Source of the DNA: Mycoplana azooxidifex
GTDB lineage: Bacteria > Pseudomonadota > Alphaproteobacteria > Rhizobiales > Rhizobiaceae
NCBI RefSeq assembly: GCF_014196765.1
Contig: NZ_JACIEE010000017.1
Span: 1-42,650, forward strand
Length of the DNA stretch: 42,650 nt
Direction: 5' to 3'
Shown: piece after piece, positions 14,521 to 26,680 of the stretch
Numbering within the stretch: position 1 is the first letter of the stretch
Layout: each line of letters opens with the position of its first letter
Notes under the pieces: model-generated
Told to the model about the DNA's origin: nothing
What the model saw: the letters and a program-made list of their open reading frames with translations, nothing else
Database searches by the model: none
Program-made: the position numbers and the translations under genes

Positions 14521-16329
14521 ATGAACATCCGTCTGTCCGCGCTTTTATTATCCGCTTCCGCCTTGGCCTTGTCGCTGCCGTCGATATCGTTCGCACAGGT
14601 CAAGGGAGAGGTGGGCCGAGCCTCCGATGTCGTCATCCAGGGCTCGATCCTGGAGCCGGAAAAGCTTCAGGTGAAGGACGACGCCAAGCTCACGGCGCTG
14701 ATCAAGGCGCCCGAAGGCTTCAAGGTCGAGGTCTTCGCTCGCGACCTAATCAATCCGCGCATGCTAGCGGTCTCCGACAAGGGCATTGTCTACGCCACGC
14801 GCAGGTCTGTCGGTGATGTCATCATGCTCAAGGATGATGACGGCGACGGCAAGGCGGATGGCACCGTTACGGTTGCGAGCCGCCCCGGCATACATGGCAT
14901 TACCTTCGACGGGAATACTGTTTTCCTGGTGACGATCCATGATGTCTACACCGCCGACGTCAAGGAAGACGGAACGTTCGGCCCGCTGAAACGCATCATC
15001 AACGATCTGCCGGATGCGGGACAGCATGCCAACCGCACGCTCGGCATTGGCCCCGACGGCATGCTCTACATCGGCTCGGGTAGCACCTGCAACGAATGCC
15101 AGGACGACAATCCGGAAAACGCCACGGTCCTGCGGGCAAGCAAGGATGGAGCATCGCGGTCGATCTTCGCCAGCGGCCTGCGCAACACCATCGGTTTCGA
15201 CTGGGAACCGACCACCGGTGCGCTTTACGGTATGGATCACGGCATCGACTGGCTCGGCGACGAGGTCCAGGTCGAGGAACTGAACCGGATAGAGCAGGGC
15301 AGGAAATATGGCTGGCCCTATGTCTATGGCATGAGCGGGCTGAACCCCCGTATGGATCCGCCAGAAGGCGTCACGCTGGAGGATTGGGCCAGGCAATCGA
15401 CCGAGCCGGTCCTCGGCTACACCGCCCACAGCGCGCCGATGCAGATGGCATTCTACTATGGCGAGGCTTTCCCGGCGGACTATCATGGCGATGCCTTCAT
15501 CGCCATGCGCGGCTCGTGGAACCGCCGTCCGCCTAGCGGCTACGAGATCGTCCGCATCAATTTTGAAAATGGCAAACCCGTCGCGTTCGAGAAATTTCTC
15601 GAAGGCTTCCTGCTGCAGCAGGAAAACGGCAAGTACGGCTATCTAGGACGCCCGACGGGCGTGGCAGTCGGCAACGATGGGTCTCTGTTCTTCGCCGACG
15701 ACAGCAACGGAGTGGTCTACAAGGTCTCCTACAGCGCCGGCGCAACGACACAGGCCGCGGAGGCCGGCACCATTCCCAATGTCGTCACCGACTTGCCGGC
15801 ATCCAAGATCGCGATCGATCTGGTCGATGCCAAAGGTCGCGATGCAATCTCCGTGAAATCCGCTTTCGACAAGGACGGCCCGATCCCGCTGCAATACGTT
15901 GCTGATGGCGACAATGCATCGCCGGCGATCGAGTGGAGCGGCGCACCTGAGGGTACCAAGTCGTTTGTGATCATCTGCGACGATCCCGACGCCGCTAAGC
16001 CAAAGCCGTTCACGCACTGGGTCGCCTATGACGTCCCGGCGGGAACCACAAAGCTGCGTGAAGGAATTCCTGGCGCACCGGTCCTGCAGGAGCCGAAGGA
16101 CATGAAGCAGGGCGCCAACAGCATGGGTTCGCTTGGCTATACCGGTCCGAAGCCGCCGGTCGGCGATCCCGCTCATCATTATCATTTCCAGGTGTTCGCG
16201 CTGGACGCCGAAACGCTTGGCCTTGAGCCCGGCGCGAAACGTGATGCTGTGCTGAAGGCTATGGAAGGCCACGTGCTCGCCGAGGGCCAGATCGTTGGCA
16301 CGCTCGAGCGAAAGCTGGCATCGAAATAG
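14521..16329 (+). CDS. PQQ-dependent sugar dehydrogenase fused to a YbhB/PEBP domain
   Basis: A 602-residue exported protein. Start ATG 14521 is preceded by GGGAGG; the signal peptide ends near SISFA-Q. Residues about 55-415 form a sorbosone/soluble glucose dehydrogenase-like six-bladed propeller ([60 protein letters not shown]). Residues about 445-600 are a Raf-kinase-inhibitor-like PEBP domain ([49 protein letters not shown]). The propeller oxidises sugars with PQQ in the periplasm; PEBP domains bind anionic ligands. No cytochrome c motif (CxxCH) is present, so electrons leave by another carrier. The ADH follows 10 bases later. Confidence 0.9.
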   Translation: MNIRLSALLLSASALALSLPSISFAQVKGEVGRASDVVIQGSILEPEKLQVKDDAKLTALIKAPEGFKVEVFARDLINPRMLAVSDKGIVYATRRSVGDVIMLKDDDGDGKADGTVTVASRPGIHGITFDGNTVFLVTIHDVYTADVKEDGTFGPLKRIINDLPDAGQHANRTLGIGPDGMLYIGSGSTCNECQDDNPENATVLRASKDGASRSIFASGLRNTIGFDWEPTTGALYGMDHGIDWLGDEVQVEELNRIEQGRKYGWPYVYGMSGLNPRMDPPEGVTLEDWARQSTEPVLGYTAHSAPMQMAFYYGEAFPADYHGDAFIAMRGSWNRRPPSGYEIVRINFENGKPVAFEKFLEGFLLQQENGKYGYLGRPTGVAVGNDGSLFFADDSNGVVYKVSYSAGATTQAAEAGTIPNVVTDLPASKIAIDLVDAKGRDAISVKSAFDKDGPIPLQYVADGDNASPAIEWSGAPEGTKSFVIICDDPDAAKPKPFTHWVAYDVPAGTTKLREGIPGAPVLQEPKDMKQGANSMGSLGYTGPKPPVGDPAHHYHFQVFALDAETLGLEPGAKRDAVLKAMEGHVLAEGQIVGTLERKLASK

Positions 16330-16339
16330 GAGACGCGAC

Positions 16340-17509
16340 ATGAAAGCACTGACCTGGCACGGCAAGCACGACATTCGCTGCGAGAGCGTTCCCGACCCAA
16401 CGATCGAAGACGGGCGTGACGCCATCATCAAGGTGACGGCGTGTGCAATCTGCGGCTCCGACCTGCATCTCTACAATGGGATCATGCCGGACATGCACAG
16501 GGGCGATATCATGGGCCACGAAACCATGGGCGAGGTCGTCGAAGTCGGCAAGGACAACAAGAAGTGGAAGGTCGGCGACAGGGTGGTCGTGCCCTTCACG
16601 ATCGCCTGTGGCGAATGCTTCTTCTGCAAACGCGGCTTCTTTTCCGGTTGCGAACGGTCCAACCCCAAGCCGGAAAAAGTCAAACAGATGTGGGGTAACT
16701 CGCCGGCCGGCCTGTTCGGCTACACCCATCTTCTCGGCGGCTACAGCGGCGGTCAGGCCGAATATCTCCGCGTGCCTTACGCCGATGTCGGACCGATCAA
16801 GGTGCCGGACGGTCTGAGCGACGAGCAAGTGCTGTTCCTGTCTGACATTTTCCCGACGGGCTACATGGCCGCCGATTTCTGCAACATTCAGCCGGGCGAT
16901 ACGATCGCCATATGGGGCTGCGGTCCCGTCGGGCAGATGGCCATCAAGTCCGCGTTCATTCTCGGAGCCGAACGGGTCATCTCCGTCGACACCGTTCCGG
17001 AACGGCTGGCGCTTGCTGAACAATCGGGGGCGATCACCCTCGACTACATGGACAAGGACATCTACGACCGGATCATGGAGCTGACGAACGGCCGCGGTGC
17101 GGATGCCTGCATTGACGCGGTCGGAACCGAGTCCGATCCATCGGCAAGCTGGGATGCCCGCATCGATCGCATCAAGGTCGCGACCTTCATGGGAACCGAC
17201 CGACCCCATGTCTTGCGTCAGGCGATCCACTGTTGTCGCAATTTCGGCACGGTCTCGATCGTAGGCGTCTACGGCGGTTTCCTAGACAAAATCCCTATGG
17301 GTTCGGCGATCAACCGGGGCCTGACATTCAGGATGGCCCAGACCCCGGTTCAACACTATCTGCCGATCCTGATGGATCGCATTCAGAACGGCGAGATCGA
17401 CCCTTCGTTCATCATCACTCATACGGGCAGTCTGGAAGACGGTCCGGACCTCTACAAGACATTCCTCGAAAAGAAGGACGGCTGCGTCAAAGTCGTTCTC
17501 AAGCCGTAG
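16340..17509 (+). CDS. Zinc-dependent alcohol dehydrogenase (formaldehyde dehydrogenase-like MDR)
   Basis: A 389-residue medium-chain dehydrogenase. Start ATG 16340 ([12 protein letters not shown]) with GGAG upstream. Catalytic zinc ligands C38 (AICGSDLH) and H60 (GHE); structural zinc cysteines C90, C93, C96 and C104. Rossmann motif IWGCGPVG. The [20 protein letters not shown] insert is typical of the glutathione-independent formaldehyde dehydrogenase-like group. It oxidises alcohols or aldehydes with NAD(P) in the cytoplasm. It is in tight series with the PQQ dehydrogenase and the SDR, suggesting a shared alcohol, aldehyde or sugar oxidation job under stress. Substrate unknown. Confidence 0.9.
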   Translation: MKALTWHGKHDIRCESVPDPTIEDGRDAIIKVTACAICGSDLHLYNGIMPDMHRGDIMGHETMGEVVEVGKDNKKWKVGDRVVVPFTIACGECFFCKRGFFSGCERSNPKPEKVKQMWGNSPAGLFGYTHLLGGYSGGQAEYLRVPYADVGPIKVPDGLSDEQVLFLSDIFPTGYMAADFCNIQPGDTIAIWGCGPVGQMAIKSAFILGAERVISVDTVPERLALAEQSGAITLDYMDKDIYDRIMELTNGRGADACIDAVGTESDPSASWDARIDRIKVATFMGTDRPHVLRQAIHCCRNFGTVSIVGVYGGFLDKIPMGSAINRGLTFRMAQTPVQHYLPILMDRIQNGEIDPSFIITHTGSLEDGPDLYKTFLEKKDGCVKVVLKP

Positions 17510-17526
17510 ACTAGAAGGAAACGATC

Positions 17527-18321
17527 ATGGGAAACGCACTTAATCAGCTCGCCGTCGTCACGGGGGCATCGTCAGGCATCGGCCTGGAGCTTGCAAAGAT
17601 CGCAGCTGAAAAGGGCTACGACCTCGTGATCGCCGCCGACGAAGGCGATATCGACGTCGCTGCCGAGATCCTGCGTTCGATCGGCGTATCGGTCGATGCG
17701 ATGCAGGTCGATCTTTCCACCAAGGAAGGCGCTGCGGACTTCGCGCGGTTCATCGCTGACAAGGGGCGACCGGTCGACATCCTGTTGGCCAACGCTGGCA
17801 GAGGGCTTGGCAAGGGTTTCCTTGATCAGAACCTCGATGAGGCGCTGCATGTCATAGATACCAACGTGACCGGGACCGTTGCCCTCATCCACTCCATCGG
17901 CAACGAGATGCGCGCCCGTGGTGCGGGCAAGATCCTGATCACGGGATCGATCGCAGGCTTCATTCCCGGCACCTATCAGGCGGTCTACAACGGGACAAAG
18001 GAGTTCCTGAACTCTTTCTCGTTTGCCTTGCGGCATGAACTAAAGGATTCCGGCGTCACCGTGACCTGCCTGATGCCGGGCGCAACGGAAACCCGGTTCT
18101 TCGAGCGGGCGGACATGCTCGACACCGAAGTGGGTCAGTCGGAAAAGGACAATCCCATCGATGTTGCCAAGGTTGGGTTCGACGCTTTGATGAAGAACGA
18201 GGGCGACGTCGTTGCAGGCTGGAAGAACAAGCTCCAGACGGTGATGGCTAACGTCACGCCGGCGGGAATGCTGGCCGAGCAACACGCCAAGATGGCTGCT
18301 CCTGGAACGGCGAAGAAATGA
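17527..18321 (+). CDS. Short-chain dehydrogenase/reductase
   Basis: A 264-residue classical SDR. Nucleotide motif TGASSGIG (12-19), NAG motif LLANAGRG near 87, and catalytic S141, Y154 and K158 (YNGTK). The AAGGAAACG leader gives the ribosome site, and it starts 17 bases after the ADH, so it is in the same operon. The C-terminal tail (WKNKLQTVMANVTPAGMLAE) matches rhizobial SDRs of the DltE/YqjQ-like cluster. Substrate not deducible. Confidence 0.9.
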   Translation: MGNALNQLAVVTGASSGIGLELAKIAAEKGYDLVIAADEGDIDVAAEILRSIGVSVDAMQVDLSTKEGAADFARFIADKGRPVDILLANAGRGLGKGFLDQNLDEALHVIDTNVTGTVALIHSIGNEMRARGAGKILITGSIAGFIPGTYQAVYNGTKEFLNSFSFALRHELKDSGVTVTCLMPGATETRFFERADMLDTEVGQSEKDNPIDVAKVGFDALMKNEGDVVAGWKNKLQTVMANVTPAGMLAEQHAKMAAPGTAKK

Positions 18322-18440
18322 TCGTCGTGACTTGAATACGAAAACGAGGAAGTTCGCCGGTCCCTCGTCATCCAGATCCGCTGGCAGCTGCGCGGGGAGG
18401 CAGCCGCCCGCCACTTTGGACCTTGAGCGTGCGGTGACCG

Positions 18441-19296
18441 ATGTTTGAAGGATTTAAATTGGAGATGCTTCCAGTGGCATCGGGTGATATGCGGGTGCGA
18501 CACTGTGGCTCCGGCCCACCCGTGCTCCTCCTTCACGGTCATCCCGGACGCACATGACATGGGGTCGCGTCGCGGACCTGTTGTCTTCGCATTTCACAGT
18601 GGTCTGCCCCGATCTGCCGGGAATCGGTCGCTCATTCCAGCCTGCCGATGCTCCGGATCATCGATCCTCCTCCAAGCGCCAAAAGGCCCATGCCTGTGTT
18701 GAAGTGATGGCCCATCTTGGACATGAGACGTTTGCCGTGATCGGCCATAACCGCGGCAGCTACGTCGCCTTCCGGATGGCGATGGATCGACCGGACGTCG
18801 TCTCCAGGCTCGTGGTAATAGACGGTGTTCCTATCACGAGGTCCTTGAGCGCGCCGACGAGAAATTTGCGCGTCTCTGGTGGCACTGGTTCTTTTTTGCC
18901 GTGCCTGGAAAACCCGAGCGCGCAATCCTAGCCGATCCGTTAGCGTGGTACGGAACGCTCGATCCAGGGCAGATGGGGCAGGAAGCCTACGACGATCTGG
19001 TCGAGGTGATCCACGATCCAGCCATAATCCACGTCATGATCGAGGACTACCGAGCGGGTCTAACCGTCGATCGTCAGCATGATCTCGAAGACCGCAACGC
19101 CGGCAGGCGGGTCCAGTGCCCAACCCTGTGCCTTTGGTCGTCAAAGGTTGACACGGAGGAATTGTACGGCGATCCGCTTCAGGTTTGGCGGCCCTGGCTA
19201 TCGCGGGTCGCGGGACATAGCATCGAGAGCGGTCATCATGTTGCCGAGGAAGCTCCGACCGAATTGGCCAACTCATTGTTGCACTTTCTGTCCTGA
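18441..19296 (+). pseudogene. Haloacetate dehalogenase/epoxide hydrolase-like alpha/beta hydrolase, two frameshifts
   Basis: Three frames combine: ATG 18441 (MFEGFKLEMLPVASGDMRVR ... VLLLHGHP), then THMTWGRVADLLSSHFTVV, CPDLPGIGRS, VIGHNRGSYVAFRMAMD and LVVIDGVP, then YHEVLERADEKFARLWWHWF, FFAVPGKPERAILAD and a C-terminal SGHHVAEEAP to the stop at 19296. Breaks are near 18545 and 18832, each a missing base. The nucleophile elbow reads GHNRG where dehalogenases of this family have GHDRG, so the key Asp is Asn. The late His (SGHHVAEE) is present. It is last in the plus-strand gene series. Confidence 0.75.
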
Positions 19297-19316
19297 ACAG
19301 ATCTTGAGCAACTGGT

Positions 19317-19613
19317 CTACCGATCTCGCGGAAATCCAAGGCCAGGCTGCCGTGGTCGCGTATATCGTTCTTCCCGCGGAAGGCCGTCGTTCATCTCGAC
19401 ACATGGCAAACGTTGTTCCCAATAGCCATGCGCTGCAGGTCGGAATCTTTCCGGTGCGTCCATGAACCCGATGGAAAGATAGACCTCTGCCGGCAAGCCT
19501 TCGATTGCCTTGCGGCAATCGTCGCCGTGATCCCAGTTGATCCAGAAGGGTTCGCCGACCGCTTCGGCCGTGATCGCGCCACAAAAACAGGACGCGGGTT
19601 CAATCCGCGACAT
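19317..19613 (-). pseudogene. GFA-family protein with an internal deletion
   Basis: A 98-residue open frame (MSRIEPASCFCGAITAEAVG, GDDCRKAI, then EVYLSIGFMDAPERFRPAAH, RLPCVEMNDGLPREERYTR, GFPRDR). GFA (glutathione-dependent formaldehyde-activating-like) proteins run about 125-140 residues and bind two zincs through CxCG, CHCxxC and a later FCxxCG motif. Here the start and end are right but about 35-45 residues after DDCRKAI, including the FCxxCG motif, are absent, and the CHC position reads DHGDDC. The frame is open, so a short protein could be made, but without a complete zinc site. Confidence 0.6.
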
Positions 19614-19673
19614 GACGCCTCCTTGCGAAAAATAGACGAGACGCGGCAGAAGTGCGAAGCGGCGCCCGAGTGA

Positions 19674-21106
<1,433 letters not shown>

Positions 21107-21145
21107 GGGGAGGATCCTTCAAAGTTCACAAGTTCGTGATTGCTG

Positions 21146-21170
21146 AACTCGGAGGTGCGGCATTTGTTCC
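21146..21170 (-). promoter_or_regulatory. EcfG promoter of the PhnA-like gene
   Basis: On the minus strand GGAAC (21170-21166), 17 bases, GTT (21148-21146) and then C. It is 40 bases upstream of ATG 21106. Matches the consensus and the spacing of the other sites. Confidence 0.7.
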
Positions 21171-21439
21171 GCGCTCGACGCCTTCTTCAGGTCTCGAAAG
21201 CGTTATCTAGGCGTTACCAGAAACGTCGTCACGTGAGCGAATCGTAACACGTCGCAGCGCATTCCAAGGCACGCTTCTTGCTGTATTATTCGCTCAATCC
21301 GGGCTACCATGTCTGTTCCGCATACCCAGACAAATACACGGGCCGCTATCGGAGTGGCCAGATCATGCGAATTCCGAGAACGCGGCAACGAAATGGCTAA
21401 GGCGTGTCTGCGCCGTGCCGCCCGACACCGGAGTGTTGC

Positions 21440-22903
21440 ATGAGTTCGTCCTTACCATCGCGGAGCAATGCCGTTTCCGATCAGCCGGAGATCACCGACG
21501 CGGTCACCGCTCTCAACTCAGCCACGCAAACGAGTGTCTCCGCCGCTGACGTCTTGAGAGCGCTGCCCGAAGCGGTTTACATGACGGACGAAGCTGGCCG
21601 GATCACCTTTTTCAATGAAGCCGCAGCAACGTTGTGGGGCCAGAGACCGGAGATCGGCGAAACCGAATTCTGTGGTTCGTGGAAGATTTTCTGGCCAGAT
21701 GGCCGGCCGCTTGCCTTCGCGGAATGCCCGATGGCGATCGCCCTTAGAGAAAAACGCCCGAACCGGGATCATGAGATCGTGGTCGAACGGCCCGACGGCA
21801 GCCGTGTTTTTGCCTTGGCATTTCCAACGCCGCTCTTTGATATCCATGGCCAGATGATCGGCGCGGTCAACATGCTGGTCGATGTAGGCCATCGTTCGCA
21901 GGTGTTCGAGGAGGCCCAGCGTTTCGCCGCCATCGTCGAGTCCTCGGACGATGCCATTCTGGCCAAGGATCTCGATGGCACGATTGTCAGTTGGAACAGG
22001 GGCGCGGAAAAACTGTTCGGCTACACCGCCGCCGAGATCATCGGCAAGCCAATCGCCACGCTCATTCCTCTGGACCGGCATGATGAGGAACCGAACATCC
22101 TGGCGCGCATCCGGGCGGGCGAGCAAATCGACCACTATGAGACCGTCCGCCGGCGCAAGGATGGAAGCCTGATCGAGATTTCCTTGTCAGTCTCTCCGAT
22201 CCGGAACCGCCAAGGCCTCGTCGTCGGCGCCTCCAAGATCGCCCGAGACATCACCGAACGCCGCCGTGCCGAGGCGCAGCAGCACATGCTGATCCGGGAA
22301 ATGGATCATCGGGTAAAGAACCTGTTCACGCTGGCCAACAGCGTCGTGTCCCTGAGCGCGCGGTCTGCGATAACAGCCGAGGAGCTGGTATCGGACGTCG
22401 GCTCGCGGCTCAAGGCGCTGGCACAAGCGCATGCCCTCACGATCGCGGCCACAACCGACGCCGGCTCCCGCACCGAGCAAGAGACGACACTTCATACCCT
22501 GGTCCGAACAATTATCGCGCCCTATGATGGGCGTGTCGAGCACCAGCCGACGCGGGTCAATCTGTCCGGCCCCGACGTCACAATTTCTGGAAGCGTGGTC
22601 ACCAGTTTTGCTCTTCTGTTGCATGAGTTCGCCACCAACGCAGCCAAATACGGCAGCCTTTCGACGGTGGACGGGTGTGTCGAGATTACCTGCATGCACG
22701 ACGCTGACATGTTCGTCCTGACCTGGAGCGAGAGCGGTGGACCATCCGTCGCTCAAACCGAGGACGGAGATGGCTTCGGGACCTTGCTCGGGCGGGCGAC
22801 AGTGCGAAGCCAACTTGGCGGCGAGATTTCCCGTGAATGGAAGCGAGAGGGCCTCGTCATACGGCTCGCGGTGCTGTTCAGCCGACTGACGGGCAGATAT
22901 TAG
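21440..22903 (+). CDS. PAS-PAS HWE-family histidine kinase
   Basis: A 487-residue cytoplasmic sensor kinase. ATG 21440 ([12 protein letters not shown]) has GGAG upstream; the 21404 ATG is less likely. PAS 1 spans about 35-153 and PAS 2 about 160-278 ([36 protein letters not shown]), followed by the HWE dimerisation segment with phospho-acceptor H290 in EMDHRVKNL. The ATPase domain has [14 protein letters not shown] (N400) and WSESGG, then GFGTLLGR. There is no membrane helix, so the signal is internal (PAS ligand or redox). HWE/HisKA2 kinases feed PhyR in the alphaproteobacterial general stress response; with EcfG promoters all around, that partner is a reasonable guess. Confidence 0.88.
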   Translation: MSSSLPSRSNAVSDQPEITDAVTALNSATQTSVSAADVLRALPEAVYMTDEAGRITFFNEAAATLWGQRPEIGETEFCGSWKIFWPDGRPLAFAECPMAIALREKRPNRDHEIVVERPDGSRVFALAFPTPLFDIHGQMIGAVNMLVDVGHRSQVFEEAQRFAAIVESSDDAILAKDLDGTIVSWNRGAEKLFGYTAAEIIGKPIATLIPLDRHDEEPNILARIRAGEQIDHYETVRRRKDGSLIEISLSVSPIRNRQGLVVGASKIARDITERRRAEAQQHMLIREMDHRVKNLFTLANSVVSLSARSAITAEELVSDVGSRLKALAQAHALTIAATTDAGSRTEQETTLHTLVRTIIAPYDGRVEHQPTRVNLSGPDVTISGSVVTSFALLLHEFATNAAKYGSLSTVDGCVEITCMHDADMFVLTWSESGGPSVAQTEDGDGFGTLLGRATVRSQLGGEISREWKREGLVIRLAVLFSRLTGRY

Positions 22904-22912
22904 ATTGAGGCT

Positions 22913-22940
22913 GCGGTCGCGGCATAGCTGCCGCGACCGC
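22913..22940. terminator. Perfect hairpin between convergent genes
   Basis: A twelve-base-pair perfect stem, GCGGTCGCGGCA (22913-22924) with TGCCGCGACCGC (22929-22940) and loop TAGC, placed between the kinase (plus) and catalase (minus) stop codons. There is no clear T tract on either side, so it may act as a bidirectional stop or an RNA-stabilising hairpin. Confidence 0.55.
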
Positions 22941-22961
22941 TCAGCCGGGTTATTGAGGCAC

Positions 22962-25094
<2,133 letters not shown>

Positions 25095-25144
25095 TGGTTC
25101 GCTCCTCGAGCAACTGCTCGGATTGAATGGGGAAGCAGCTGGAA

Positions 25145-25173
25145 AACAAAAAGGCCGCCTCTAAGGGGCGGCC
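25145..25173 (-). terminator. Terminator after yciE
   Basis: GGCCGCC (25153-25159) and GGCGGCC (25167-25173) form the stem; on the minus strand it is followed by TTTTTGTTTT, a strong intrinsic terminator between yciE and katE. Confidence 0.85.
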
Positions 25174-25193
25174 TGATTGGTATCGGTGATGGC

Positions 25194-25703
25194 TTAGCTG
25201 GCTTTCTTCTGCTGCAACCCCTTGGGGTTCGCGGAGGCCTCGCCAAGCGCAGTCAGCTTCTGGTCGGTGGCAATCTCCTCCTGGAGATTGGCGTCCAGCA
25301 GCGGGATGGCGTCCTTGAGGCCGAGCTGCTTTGCCCAGGACTTCAGCGTGCCATAGCGGGCGATCTCATAATGCTCGACGGCCTGCGCCGACGAAATGAG
25401 GCCTGCATCGAGGGCGGCGGTGCCCTTGTATTCTTCCATGATTTCTTCGCCTTCGGCGAGGATGCCCTGGATGGCTTCGCAGGTCTTGCCGCGCGGCGAC
25501 TTGCCAAGCAGTTCGAACACCTGCTCAAGGCGCTCGATCTGGCCCTGCGTTTCGTCGCGGTGCTGCAGGAAGCCGGCCTTGCCTTCTTCCGACTGGGCCG
25601 CTCGCGCCATTTTAGGCAGAGCCTTCAGGATCTGCTTTTCGGCGAAATAGATATCCTTGAGGGTATCGAGGAAGAGGTCGTTCAGAGTTTTTTCAGCAGG
25701 CAT
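25194..25703 (-). CDS. yciE: YciE/YciF-type ferritin-like stress protein (DUF892)
   Basis: A 169-residue four-helix ferritin-like protein, start MPAEKTLNDLFLDTLKDIYF. Conserved features: AEKQILKALPKMARAA, HRDETQGQIERLEQVFELLG, GKTCEAIQGILAEGEEIM, AQAVEHYEIARYGTL and AKQLGL near the end, with Glu/His residues placed for a di-iron site. It is a general-stress marker in proteobacteria and may handle iron or peroxide, though its reaction is not established. ATG 25703 is preferred over 25718. It has its own EcfG promoter and terminator, and katE lies downstream on the same strand. Confidence 0.9.
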   Translation of the reverse strand: MPAEKTLNDLFLDTLKDIYFAEKQILKALPKMARAAQSEEGKAGFLQHRDETQGQIERLEQVFELLGKSPRGKTCEAIQGILAEGEEIMEEYKGTAALDAGLISSAQAVEHYEIARYGTLKSWAKQLGLKDAIPLLDANLQEEIATDQKLTALGEASANPKGLQQKKAS

Positions 25704-25740
25704 CTTCGTTCCAATCAACTATTTGTGAATGTCGTTGTAG

Positions 25741-25766
25741 AAACCCTCTCGCCGCAGTTATGTTCC
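25741..25766 (-). promoter_or_regulatory. EcfG promoter of yciE
   Basis: On the minus strand GGAAC (25766-25762), 17 bases, GTTT (25744-25741). Perfect match, about 40 bases upstream of ATG 25703. Confidence 0.78.
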
Positions 25767-25852
25767 GCGCGGGTCGCAAGTTTACTTGTCCTGCATCGAC
25801 CTCTCGCTACAGGCCAATATTTCCACGTTGCGTTCCTCTGATAGGAGGCTCC

Positions 25853-26500
25853 ATGCCATCTGAACCTCGCTCGCCCCGCCTGGCTGTGCTGATCGATGCC
25901 GACAACGCCTCTGCCAAGATCGCCGACGGTCTGGTCGAGGAGATCGCCAAGATCGGTGAAGCCAGTGTCCGGCGTATCTACGGCGACTTTTCTAGCGCGC
26001 GATCGAAGGGTTGGGCTGAAATCCTGTCCAAGCATGCGATCATTCCGCAGCAACAGTTCGCTTACACGCCGGGCAAGAATGCGTCCGATATTACCCTGGT
26101 GGTCGACGCAATGGACCTGCTTCATAGCGGCCGTTTCGACGGGTTCTGCCTGGTATCGTCCGACAGCTATTTTACCCGTCTCGCCGCGCGTATCCGGGAG
26201 CAGGGTGTGGATGTGTTCGGCTTCGGCGAACAAAAGACCCCTGAGAGTTTCCGCCAAGCCTGCCGGCGGTTCGTCTACACGGAGAATCTCCTGACCTCTG
26301 CGCCTGCAAACGAGGTGTTCGCTCCGAGCGCGAAGCCCTTGCAACAGCCGTCGGCCGCCGTGCCGATTATCCGCAAGGTGATCGCGCAGATGGAGAGCGA
26401 GGACGGCTGGGTGCCTCTTGGAGCGGTTGGCACGCATCTGGCCAACCTCGCATCTGATTTCGACCCGCGCACATATGGCTTCCGCACCAAGACTGTGTCG
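25853..26500 (+). pseudogene. NYN-domain RNase-like protein with truncated LOTUS (OST-HTH) domain
   Basis: ATG 25853 follows an AGGAGG site. Residues 1-160 are a PIN-like NYN domain with the acidic metal-site motifs LAVLIDADNA (D at 12 and 14), ASDITLVVDAMDLL and FCLVSSDSYF. A LOTUS/OST-HTH domain begins near residue 170 (AVPIIRKVIAQMESEDGWV, LGAVGTHLANLASDFDP, YGFR). After YGFR the family sequence normally continues KLSDLV..., but here it stops at about base 26497 and is replaced by part of another gene in reverse. The open frame runs on to 26662 as unrelated residues. NYN-LOTUS proteins cleave or bind RNA; the nuclease half could still be made. Confidence 0.75.
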
Positions 26501-26576
26501 TCAGCTCGTCGAAAATGCCCTTCAACGCATCAAGTTCGGCGGGTTCGAACGTGCCCTTGGAAGCAAAGCTGCCCAT
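26498..26576 (-). pseudogene. 5' fragment of a small conserved gene (reverse strand)
   Basis: On the minus strand, from ATG 26576 with a GGGGTTGGAG ribosome site, the frame reads MGSFASKGTFEPAELDALKG and IFDELTTQSW, then leaves into NYN-gene sequence at about 26498. FEPAELDALKxIFDEL looks like the start of a small helical rhizobial protein. Its 3' part is missing. Supports a deletion or rearrangement joining three genes between 26498 and 26680. Confidence 0.45.
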
Positions 26577-26680
26577 CTCCAACCCCCAACAAAAGATTCA
26601 GGCTACTCCACCAAATGTTGTGTCGCCACGGCCGCTTTGCAATGCCGTCATCAAGTCGATGACCAAAGATTGACCAATCG

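Noticed and set aside
26498-26662. C-terminal extension of the NYN protein as a new domain
   Set aside because: The residues are Ser/Cys/Arg-rich reverse-strand shadow of another gene fragment.
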